In this document: piece by piece, positions 1 through 4,438 of the stretch
Layout of the letters: every line of letters begins with the position of its first letter
Position numbering within the stretch: the first letter of the stretch is position 1
DNA from: Ignavibacteria bacterium
GTDB taxonomy: Bacteria > Bacteroidota > Ignavibacteria > Tepidaquicellales > OLB5
Direction of reading: 5' to 3'
Length of the DNA stretch: 5,118 bases
Assembly: GCA_027492415.1 (NCBI GenBank)
Contig: JAPUEV010000387.1
Span: forward strand, 1 to 5,118
Notes under the pieces: model-generated
Database searches by the model: none
What the model was told of the DNA's origin: nothing
What the model saw: only the letters and a program-made list of their open reading frames with translations
Program-made: the position numbers and the translations under genes

Positions 1-341
1 AAAAGCTTTGCGAAAACTCCCCATGCTTCTTTTAGTTTTTCATACGGACCGGTAAAAGTTGTCATAATTGCTTTACCAGAATAGGTATGCATGAGCTTTA
101 TTCTGCCTTCACTCTTTGGGTTTCCTTCAACCGGGAAGCCTGCTTCAAGTTCAATTTCCTCAGGTGAAACCGAGTGATAGATACCAAACGGTCCCCAAAT
201 TACTTTCAAATTGTTTTTTTTGATATATGAACCAATCTCGCTGTATATTTCATCAAACTTACCGCTAAGTTCAGCAAATGTACATTTTGTACTGATTGCC
301 AAAGCCGGTTTTGATTCTACTTGAACTATTTTAATTTCCAT
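1..341 (-). CDS. GyrI-like / AraC effector-binding-domain protein (3' end cut by window edge)
   Basis: This is a stand-alone small-molecule-binding domain of the GyrI-like (SHS2-derived) type, the fold found in DNA-gyrase inhibitory proteins and in the effector domains of AraC/MerR-type regulators. I translated 113 codons from the ATG at 341 to the window edge, and no stop is reached. Family signs are the opening strand ending in PALAIS, the WGPFGIYHS segment around residues 49-57, the ELEAGFPVEG strand (residues 64-73, with the usual acidic residue Glu66), and the late TFTGPYEKLKEAW block (residues 95-107), which matches the family's H/T-x-GPYE-x-L pattern. Full-length members are about 150-160 residues, so roughly 40 are missing. 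No DNA-binding domain precedes it. The start lies 1 nt after the dioxygenase stop (TAA-C-ATG) with no clear Shine-Dalgarno site, which suggests translational coupling. The ligand cannot be told from sequence. The family call is fairly sure and the function is unknown. Confidence 0.85.
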   Translation of the reverse strand, partial: MEIKIVQVESKPALAISTKCTFAELSGKFDEIYSEIGSYIKKNNLKVIWGPFGIYHSVSPEEIELEAGFPVEGNPKSEGRIKLMHTYSGKAIMTTFTGPYEKLKEAWGVFAKL

Positions 342-342
342 G

Positions 343-858
343 TTATTTTTTTTCAGGCGGCTGTATAACCGTTCCGCATTTTTTACATGTGCGTTTATCC
401 ATATCTCCCCAGAATTTTTCAAATATCGGCGGAAGCTGTGTAACAATATTATCAAGCTTTACAAATTCCTCATACAGCTTATTTCCGCAATTCTCACAGT
501 ACCACTGGAAAGCGTCAAGCTCTTTTTCATCCCGCTTGCGCTCAATTACAAGACCTATAGTATTAGCCGGTCTTTGCGGAGAGTGCGGTGTATTTGGCGG
601 AAGGTAAAACATTTCCCCTTCTTTAATATGCACATCCTTTGGCTTGCCGTCTTCAATTACTTTTACAGTGATATCACCTTCAACCTGGTAAAAGAATTCA
701 GCGCCTTCTTCATAGTGATAGTCTTTCCGTGAATTCGGACCTCCAACTACCATTACTATCAGGTCGCCATCTACCATACATTTATTGCCTACAGGCGGCT
801 TCAGTAAATGACGGTTCTCTTCAATCCACTGCTTAAAATTAAATGAACTAAGTGACAT
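343..858 (-). CDS. nbaC: 3-hydroxyanthranilate 3,4-dioxygenase
   Basis: This is a cytosolic non-haem Fe(II) cupin dioxygenase (EC 1.13.11.6). It opens the ring of 3-hydroxyanthranilate with O2 to give 2-amino-3-carboxymuconate semialdehyde, which cyclises to quinolinate (de novo NAD) or is degraded further (tryptophan catabolism). At 171 residues it has the usual bacterial length. The Fe ligands are visible as His48, Glu54 and His92. The substrate-binding residues known from characterised bacterial enzymes correspond to Arg44, Arg96 and Glu106. The C-terminal rubredoxin-like metal site is complete: Cys121-x-x-Cys124 and Cys158-x-x-Cys161. No key residue is missing, so it should be active. It is the third gene of the operon, 19 nt after the DinB gene, and has a good AAGGAG site 9 nt before the ATG. 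No other kynurenine-pathway gene (tryptophan dioxygenase, kynureninase, kynurenine monooxygenase, nadC) is visible in the window. The enzyme identity is very secure; its pathway role here (NAD supply versus degradation) is inference. Confidence 0.96.
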   Translation of the reverse strand: MSLSSFNFKQWIEENRHLLKPPVGNKCMVDGDLIVMVVGGPNSRKDYHYEEGAEFFYQVEGDITVKVIEDGKPKDVHIKEGEMFYLPPNTPHSPQRPANTIGLVIERKRDEKELDAFQWYCENCGNKLYEEFVKLDNIVTQLPPIFEKFWGDMDKRTCKKCGTVIQPPEKK

Positions 859-867
859 TATTCCGGA

Positions 868-873
868 CTCCTT
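868..873 (-). promoter_or_regulatory. Ribosome binding site of the dioxygenase gene
   Basis: The minus strand reads AAGGAG, followed by 9 nt and then the ATG at 858. It lies in the 19-nt gap after the DinB stop codon. It is one of the few good Shine-Dalgarno sites in the window and fixes the start of the dioxygenase. Confidence 0.75.
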
Positions 874-877
874 ATAA

Positions 878-1435
878 TTATTTTAAATTTCTTTTAACGT
901 TCTTTGCCTGCTCAAGGTGCCTGCGCTGGTGTGCTGCGTTGACTTCAAGTATTACAAAAGCAGAAAATTTTATCCAGCTTACAGCCGGTGAAGGAAGCTT
1001 TATTTTGGTAAGATCCCATGGCGCTGACTTTTCAACCAGATCCATCCATCTATCCTGCAGCTGCAGGTATGCCGCTGTTGCTTTTGCTTTGTTGATTTTG
1101 GAATCCGGCTGCCATTTACCGGGTGATTTGAATTTCTTTTTCACCGGGGGCTCTACATTTGAAATGAATTTGTTTCCTATCCAGCTGTATTTCATTTCAC
1201 CTGAATACCGCAGGTTCTTTTCTTCCAGCTTTTTTAAGCCTTTTTCAAAAATATCGCAATAATCAACTCCTGTAACTATAAGGTGATCTACGCACTCAGC
1301 AATTGACCAGCCGTTATCCGGCGGCCGCTTATTGAACTCGCTATCCTTAACTTTTTCAAGGAAAGTGGCTGACTCGATTTTCATATTTCTGAACTCTTCA
1401 CTTAAAATCCTGAGCTCATTTGGTAAACCGCTCAT
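878..1435 (-). CDS. DinB-superfamily protein (putative metal-dependent, DinB_2-like four-helix bundle)
   Basis: This is a cytosolic four-helix-bundle protein of the DinB/YfiT-like superfamily, whose members include metal-dependent thiol transferases (bacillithiol, mycothiol or glutathione S-transferase-like) and hydrolases. The 185 residues fit the family. The block WSIAECVDHLI (residues 43-53) is the classic helix-2 signature, and the expected metal triad is intact: His51, His169 and His173, the last two in the C-terminal AAHQRRH motif. The central stretch (about residues 75-110, many Lys and Pro) is a longer, basic interhelical loop. No signal peptide or membrane segment is seen. It is the second gene of the operon: its ATG is 6 nt after the DUF899-like stop, and its Shine-Dalgarno site lies in that gene's last codons. 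Despite the family name it is not linked to DNA polymerase IV. Substrate and thiol cofactor are unknown. The superfamily call is strong and the activity is inference from the His triad. Confidence 0.88.
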   Translation of the reverse strand: MSGLPNELRILSEEFRNMKIESATFLEKVKDSEFNKRPPDNGWSIAECVDHLIVTGVDYCDIFEKGLKKLEEKNLRYSGEMKYSWIGNKFISNVEPPVKKKFKSPGKWQPDSKINKAKATAAYLQLQDRWMDLVEKSAPWDLTKIKLPSPAVSWIKFSAFVILEVNAAHQRRHLEQAKNVKRNLK

Positions 1436-1441
1436 TATAAA

Positions 1442-2041
1442 TTATTTCTCCTTGTTTTCTTTTTCCTCAGGCAGCAGATCAAAAAAGTGCCATGGGCTGG
1501 AATAAAAATCTCCAGGTCCGAAAAAATCTTTCGATATACGGGTTATCTTACCATTACCATCTTTATGAAATACTGATACACCCGGCCAGTATGAACCCGC
1601 ATCTGTGTAGTAACCCATATCTTTTATGAATGTTGAGCCTGCGCCTGAATACATTTTGAATTTCCATCCGCGTGAATCAGCAAACTCCTTTTGAACTTCA
1701 GGGGCATCAGGTGATACAAGCACAAACGCTGTTTTCTTTTCCATAAAATAGGTTATACCGCTGAAGCCATCTGCCCACAGTGTGCAGTATGAGCACGCCT
1801 TGCCCATGTTATGTATTACTATCAGGTTTTCCTTATCGCCGAACATTTCAGAAAGCTTTACATCATTTCCTTCCCGGTCCTTTAATATATAATCTTCTAC
1901 ATCCATCTTTGCAAGCTTTGAAATCAGCTTAATGTATTTTTTCCGGGATTCAGTAATATCATCCTGAATTTTACGAAGTTTTTTTTCAGTCTTTTCATTT
2001 ACCGATGAGCCGTTTTTTTCGTTTTTACCTTTTTTACCCAT
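1442..2041 (-). CDS. DUF899-family thioredoxin-fold protein (putative dithiol-disulfide oxidoreductase)
   Basis: This is a thioredoxin-fold protein resembling the DUF899 family, whose members are annotated as thioredoxin-like or dithiol-disulfide isomerases without firm biochemistry. After a strongly basic, probably disordered head (about residues 1-35, rich in Lys and Glu), the fold starts at YILKDREGNDVKLSEMF (residues 51-67). Then come the strand LIVIHNM and the redox motif Cys83-Ser-Tyr-Cys86, followed by the family-typical LWADGFSG (88-95). Later blocks also fit: FVLVSPDAPEVQKEF (106-120), the RGWKF segment (124-128), and PGVSVFHKDGNGKITR (153-168). With 199 residues it is shorter than many DUF899 proteins (about 230-250), so it may be a separate subfamily. 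There is no signal peptide, so it is likely cytosolic. It is the first gene of the minus-strand operon. The start is the only ATG at the head of this frame, and its leader has no Shine-Dalgarno site. An AhpC/peroxiredoxin-like role is a less likely alternative. Confidence 0.82.
   Translation of the reverse strand: MGKKGKNEKNGSSVNEKTEKKLRKIQDDITESRKKYIKLISKLAKMDVEDYILKDREGNDVKLSEMFGDKENLIVIHNMGKACSYCTLWADGFSGITYFMEKKTAFVLVSPDAPEVQKEFADSRGWKFKMYSGAGSTFIKDMGYYTDAGSYWPGVSVFHKDGNGKITRISKDFFGPGDFYSSPWHFFDLLPEEKENKEK
1448..1453 (-). promoter_or_regulatory. Ribosome binding site of the DinB-family gene, inside the upstream gene
   Basis: The minus strand reads AAGGAG across the final codons of the DUF899-like gene, 12 nt before the DinB ATG at 1435. 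The spacing is slightly long. Its position inside the upstream coding region supports co-transcription and coupled translation of the two genes. Confidence 0.55.
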
Positions 2042-2064
2042 TTGAATAAATATTTAAAAGTTTT

Positions 2065-2084
2065 CTAAAAAGCTGCTTTTTTAG
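2065..2084 (-). repeat. Imperfect inverted repeat in the operon leader
   Basis: The arms are CTAAAAAGC and GCTTTTTTAG around a single T. They are complementary except for one extra base in the longer T run. The repeat sits 23 nt before the start codon of the DUF899-like gene, probably in its 5' untranslated region. It could be a protein-binding site or a weak RNA hairpin. The arms are mostly A/T, so chance is possible. Confidence 0.4.
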
Positions 2085-2093
2085 TGAAAAAAA

Positions 2094-2108
2094 CAATAAA
2101 TTTGCGGG
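2094..2108 (+). repeat. Direct repeat, copy 1 (CAAT...TTTGCGGG)
   Basis: This copy reads CAAT, three A, then TTTGCGGG. A second copy with CAAT, two T and TTTGCGGG lies at 2175-2188, so the shared GC-rich octamers start exactly 80 nt apart. A TTATAAAA string follows each copy at 12-19 nt. It may be an operator pair or the remnant of a small duplication. Confidence 0.4.
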
Positions 2109-2119
2109 AATTTCGCTTA

Positions 2120-2125
2120 ATTATA
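2120..2125 (-). promoter_or_regulatory. Possible -10 element (TATAAT) for the minus-strand operon
   Basis: The minus strand contains a perfect TATAAT about 79 nt before the DUF899-like start. There is no TTGACA-like hexamer at 17 nt spacing (TAGTAA is found there), and the Bacteroidota -7 motif is not matched. In such AT-rich DNA this hexamer is expected by chance fairly often, so it is a weak call. Confidence 0.2.
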
Positions 2126-2174
2126 AAAATAAGTTCGTTCATTTACTATACCAAATATTTTAGAGTAAGTACGG

Positions 2175-2188
2175 CAATTTTTTGCGGG
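2175..2188 (+). repeat. Direct repeat, copy 2 (CAAT...TTTGCGGG)
   Basis: This is the second copy of the element described at 2094-2108, in the same orientation and one base shorter in its A/T spacer. It lies about 77 nt before the esterase start, while copy 1 is nearer the divergent operon, so each gene has one copy upstream. Confidence 0.4.
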
Positions 2189-2218
2189 CAGGGACTTTAA
2201 TCTTGCTTATAAAATCAG

Positions 2219-2226
2219 TAATTTTG
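2219..2226 (+). promoter_or_regulatory. Possible Bacteroidota-type -7 element (TAATTTTG) of the esterase gene
   Basis: TAATTTTG matches the Bacteroidota consensus TAnnTTTG exactly and lies 38 nt before the esterase ATG, a sensible distance. The partner -33 TTG is poorly placed: the nearest is at 2203-2205, only 13 nt upstream, where about 19-21 would be expected. The match supports but does not prove a promoter. Confidence 0.3.
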
Positions 2227-2264
2227 TAACTTCACACCTGAAAATAAATCTAAAATAACAATAT

Positions 2265-2999
2265 ATGCAAAGAGAAATTCACAAATGGTGGAGTCCTAAT
2301 CTTAACAAAGAAATGGAAACCGTTGTTTACGGAACCGGTAACCAGTATGCGTTATTGATGTTCCCGACCGCTGCTGCAGATTATCTTGAATACGAAAGGT
2401 TCCATTTAATTGAATCATTAACACCGTACATTAACAATGGTAAGGTAAGGGCAATTTCAATCAACAGCATTAACAGCGAGAGCTGGCTCAATGATGAGAA
2501 CCATCCTGAATACAAGTCTGAACGGCATAAACAGTTCAATGAGTATGTTGTGAATGAAGTAGTTCCGTTCATCAAACAGATTTGCGGCAACGATGTGCAG
2601 ATAATCACAACCGGTGCGTCATTCGGAGCGCTGCATGCTGCAAATACATTTTTCCGCAGACCCGATCTCTTTGCAGGCACAATTGCCATGAGTGGTTCTT
2701 ATGACCTGAAAGATTATTCCAAAGGATATTACGATGAGAATGTTTATTTCAATTCACCGGTTGATTATCTTTCAAACCTGGATGATGAGAATATTCTGAA
2801 CCAGATAAGGGACAGGAAACATATTTATATTACAACCGGACAGGGCAGTTATGAAAACCCTGAAGCTTCGAAGAATTTAAGCAATGTGCTGAACGATAAA
2901 GGCATAGATCATGAGCTTGACCTTTGGGGATACGATATCCCCCATGACTGGCCTTCATGGCGTAAAATGCTGCCGTATTTCATTGATGCAAAATTGTAA
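2265..2999 (+). CDS. Alpha/beta-hydrolase esterase (esterase D / PF00756-like, COG4947 type)
   Basis: This is a 244-residue serine hydrolase of the alpha/beta-hydrolase fold, resembling the small intracellular esterases of the Esterase (PF00756)/COG4947 group. The nucleophile elbow is Gly117-Ala-Ser119-Phe-Gly121 at the expected place after the strand VQIITT. The FRRPDLFAGTIAMSGSYDL segment that follows (residues 129-148) is typical of the group. The catalytic His is probably His227 in IPHDWPSWRKMLPYF (225-239). The acid is less clear; Glu197 or a nearby Asp after the strand IYITTGQGS is a candidate. There is no signal peptide or membrane segment, so it is likely cytosolic. The first residues (REIHKWWSPNLNKEMETVVYG) form the usual opening strands, so the ATG is reasonable although its leader is A-rich with no Shine-Dalgarno site. 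It is a single-gene plus-strand unit ending in a hairpin. The natural substrate cannot be inferred; acyl or carboxyl ester hydrolysis is expected from the family. Confidence 0.88.
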   Translation: MQREIHKWWSPNLNKEMETVVYGTGNQYALLMFPTAAADYLEYERFHLIESLTPYINNGKVRAISINSINSESWLNDENHPEYKSERHKQFNEYVVNEVVPFIKQICGNDVQIITTGASFGALHAANTFFRRPDLFAGTIAMSGSYDLKDYSKGYYDENVYFNSPVDYLSNLDDENILNQIRDRKHIYITTGQGSYENPEASKNLSNVLNDKGIDHELDLWGYDIPHDWPSWRKMLPYFIDAKL

Positions 3000-3010
3000 G
3001 AGAATTATTC

Positions 3011-3043
3011 ATTCATCCGGTGACTCAAAGTCATCGGATGAAT
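3011..3043 (+). terminator. Strong hairpin between convergent genes, probable terminator
   Basis: The arms ATTCATCCGGTGACT and AGTCATCGGATGAAT form a 15-bp stem around a CAA loop, starting 12 nt after the esterase stop. The single non-complementary position is a G-U wobble in plus-strand RNA but a C/A mismatch in minus-strand RNA, so the stem is better in the esterase transcript. No T run follows on either strand. It may act as a factor-assisted terminator or a 3'-end stabiliser shared with the convergent VOC gene, which stops 10 nt beyond it. Confidence 0.7.
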
Positions 3044-3052
3044 ATGTTAAAT

Positions 3053-3430
3053 TCAATCCCCTCCTAAAAACTCAACAATATTACCTGATGGATCGTAACA
3101 CTGGAACCAGAAAATGTTCTCAGCCATTTTCATCGGCTCTTTCTGTATCGTACGGATTGCATTCTTACGAAGCTTGGCAAACATCTCTGAAGCTGAGCCT
3201 ACCTGGAAAGTAAACGATGCCTTGGCGGAATCAAATCCGAATTCCGGCGGTTCATACCCGCCTTCAAGATACATTCCCTGCTCTTTGCCAATATTAAAAT
3301 AACAGGCCTTATCACCCATTGGCGAGTAATCATCAAGTCCCAGCACACCATTATAAAACCTGAATGAATCATCAAAGTCCTCAGCGTATATACTGCCCAT
3401 ACTGATTGATATTATTTTTGTGGAGTCCAT
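3053..3430 (-). CDS. VOC-superfamily (glyoxalase/bleomycin-resistance fold) protein, poor in metal ligands
   Basis: This 125-residue single-domain protein has the two beta-alpha-beta-beta-beta halves of the vicinal-oxygen-chelate fold. The first half contains SIYAEDFDDSFRFYNGVLGL (residues 13-32) and the second SFTFQVGSASEMFAKLRKN (72-90). It ends in the family-typical CYDPSGNIVEFLGGD (111-125). Glu120 sits where the conserved terminal metal-binding Glu is found. The usual His/Gln/Glu near residue 11 and near residue 72 appear to be Met11 and Ser72, so the standard metal site looks incomplete. Binding without metal (antibiotic-sequestering or chaperone-like VOC) is therefore as plausible as catalysis. 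No signal peptide is seen. The gene follows the lipoprotein gene by 98 nt on the same strand and converges with the esterase. GAGGAT lies 15 nt before the ATG, which is too far for a normal site. The fold is well supported; the substrate is unknown. Confidence 0.85.
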   Translation of the reverse strand: MDSTKIISISMGSIYAEDFDDSFRFYNGVLGLDDYSPMGDKACYFNIGKEQGMYLEGGYEPPEFGFDSAKASFTFQVGSASEMFAKLRKNAIRTIQKEPMKMAENIFWFQCYDPSGNIVEFLGGD

Positions 3431-3444
3431 AATAATTAATTATT
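3431..3444. repeat. 14-bp perfect palindrome just before the VOC start codon
   Basis: AATAATTAATTATT is its own reverse complement and abuts the ATG at 3430. It occupies nearly all of the space between a GAGGAT sequence (3446-3451, minus strand) and the start codon. It is all A/T, so chance occurrence is quite possible; an operator or a small leader hairpin is also possible. Confidence 0.4.
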
Positions 3445-3468
3445 TATCCTCAAATTTAATAATATTTT

Positions 3469-3476
3469 CAAAAATA
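3469..3476 (-). promoter_or_regulatory. Possible Bacteroidota-type -7 element (TATTTTTG) of the VOC gene
   Basis: The minus strand reads TATTTTTG, an exact TAnnTTTG match, 38 nt before the VOC start. This is the same distance as the TAATTTTG in front of the esterase. No TTG is seen at the -33 position. It suggests the VOC gene has its own promoter in the 98-nt gap. Confidence 0.3.
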
Positions 3477-3528
3477 AAAACAGAAAATAATTAAATAAAT
3501 TAAGTGATTGTAAGGTATTAAACATTTT

Positions 3529-4029
3529 TTAAAACAGCTTGATCCTGGAATTCTTGAACTGGTTGCCGTCAAACATATCTCCCATTAAAAAATCACCGCG
3601 GAACTTTATATACGGCTCCTTTACTGTGCCCGGGATATCAAACACAAGCACTGTTGAGTCACTTGAACCTGCCGCGGTTAAAAATTTATCCTTAAACTGT
3701 TCATAATTTATCCTGCTGAATTCCTTTTCCAGCTCAGTATTACTTTCATATTCTTTTCCGCTCTCATCAATTATGTAAACCACCTTTCTATCCCATGGAT
3801 GTTCAACCCGTTTTGCGTCATTCTGCACTTTGAGCATTACCACATAAAACGTACCCGAAGATTTTTTACCTACAAAATCCGGAGTTTTCATCACTTTCTG
3901 AACAGAATAAAAGAAATCGTCATGCTGAACCTTATCCCCGATATTTACCGTTTTGGGATCATTTGAACAAGATGATGATAAAAGTAATATAGCTGCTATC
4001 ATAGATAAAAAGATCGTTTTTGATATCAT
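3529..4029 (-). CDS. Lipoprotein with DUF4352-like domain
   Basis: This is a probable cell-envelope lipoprotein of 166 residues. The N-terminus has Lys4, a hydrophobic core (residues 5-17) and Ser-Ser-Ser-Cys21, a type II signal peptide with Cys21 as the lipidated residue. The -3 position is Ser rather than the usual Leu. The mature part resembles DUF4352 (a telokin-like immunoglobulin fold): VNIGDKVQHDDFFYSVQKV (28-46), then GTFYVVMLKVQND (59-71), then YIIDESGKEYESN (85-97), and a closing strand STVLVFDIPGTVKEPYIKF (125-143). The frame stays open upstream for 27 more codons, but that extension overlaps the membrane-protein gene by 44 nt. The ATG at 4029 has AAAGGGG 5 nt upstream and is directly followed by the signal peptide, so I chose it. 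It lies 37 nt after the upstream stop, probably in the same operon. DUF4352 has no known enzymatic role; a binding or adaptor function at the membrane is inference. Confidence 0.87.
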   Translation of the reverse strand: MISKTIFLSMIAAILLLSSSCSNDPKTVNIGDKVQHDDFFYSVQKVMKTPDFVGKKSSGTFYVVMLKVQNDAKRVEHPWDRKVVYIIDESGKEYESNTELEKEFSRINYEQFKDKFLTAAGSSDSTVLVFDIPGTVKEPYIKFRGDFLMGDMFDGNQFKNSRIKLF

Positions 4030-4034
4030 AACAT

Positions 4035-4041
4035 CCCCTTT
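4035..4041 (-). promoter_or_regulatory. Ribosome binding site that decides the lipoprotein start
   Basis: The minus strand reads AAAGGGG, 5 nt before the ATG at 4029. This purine-rich site, together with the signal peptide right after the ATG, rules in the shorter lipoprotein over the longer in-frame alternative starting at 4110. Confidence 0.65.
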
Positions 4042-4066
4042 ATGATTATTTAGTTTTTTATAAAAA

Positions 4067-4438
4067 TTATCCTCTGCCAACCGGAATATTGCCAAGCCTT
4101 TCAAATTCATGATAAAGGTAAATAAATGAAATATAACTAATGTTAATGAACAATAATGAAATATTCATAAAGCTTTTATTGTAAATATGTTTCTCATCAT
4201 CCTTATCTTCAGCAATCCTGCTGTTGATCTTTAATATATCCGCAAAACATATTACTAATGAAGCAAGTGATGCAATATTCATAACGATGTAAGGATTTAA
4301 GGTTTTCTTCATAATAAATAAAGCAAAATATAATGTTTCAAAATTTACTGCCCTGAGTAAAATTGAAAGTAATATCACAGTTGAGGGCAACAGCAATACA
4401 AGCCCGGCAAATGCCGGTTTATCAAAATATCTATTCAC
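4067..4438 (-). CDS. Small three-TM membrane protein of unknown family
   Basis: I do not recognise this 123-residue protein. It has three clear hydrophobic segments, about residues 10-28, 50-69 and 90-109. A charged loop rich in Lys, Asp and Glu lies between the second and third (about 70-88), and a short polar tail EFERLGNIPVGRG closes it. A weaker hydrophobic stretch at 33-43 could be a re-entrant or fourth segment. The start is a GTG whose last three bases (TGA) form the stop of the upstream DUF4173-like gene (GTGA overlap), a usual sign of translational coupling; no Shine-Dalgarno site is visible. The alternative start Met43 would lose the first segment and also lacks a binding site. The lipoprotein gene follows 37 nt downstream. 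Its position points to a partner of the large membrane protein and the lipoprotein, but this is inference from gene order only. Confidence 0.8.
   Translation of the reverse strand: MNRYFDKPAFAGLVLLLPSTVILLSILLRAVNFETLYFALFIMKKTLNPYIVMNIASLASLVICFADILKINSRIAEDKDDEKHIYNKSFMNISLLFINISYISFIYLYHEFERLGNIPVGRG

Larger units (their letters stand above)
2042..2264. other. Divergent intergenic region between the minus-strand operon and the esterase
   Basis: These 223 very AT-rich bases must hold the promoters of two divergent units: the four-gene operon to the left and the esterase to the right. I see no open frame, tRNA or known riboswitch here. The region contains an imperfect inverted repeat near the operon start, a repeated TTTGCGGG-containing element, a TATAAT on the minus strand and a TAATTTTG on the plus strand. 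These are listed separately. Neither gene has a convincing Shine-Dalgarno site; both have A/T-rich leaders. Confidence 0.8.

Noticed and set aside
1054..1067. Perfect 14-bp palindrome CCTGCAGCTGCAGG
   Set aside because: It lies inside the DinB-family gene and is explained by the repeated Leu-Gln-Leu-Gln codons; nothing suggests a site.
340..1262. Plus-strand open frames opposite the dioxygenase and DinB genes
   Set aside because: They lie antisense to genes with clear family motifs, have no recognisable protein features and no binding sites, and are low-complexity in translation.
2381..2689. Minus-strand open frame opposite the esterase
   Set aside because: It is antisense to the nucleophile-elbow region of a well-supported esterase and shows no family features.
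3485..3515. A/T-only hairpin after the lipoprotein gene as a terminator
   Set aside because: The stem (TAATT/AATTA) is only 5 A-T pairs; such pairings are common by chance in this AT-rich gap even though a T-rich stretch follows on the minus strand.
4030..4110. Longer in-frame start for the lipoprotein, adding 27 residues
   Set aside because: It overlaps the membrane-protein gene by 44 nt, hides the signal peptide behind a charged segment, and has a weaker start context than the ATG at 4029 with AAAGGGG 5 nt upstream.
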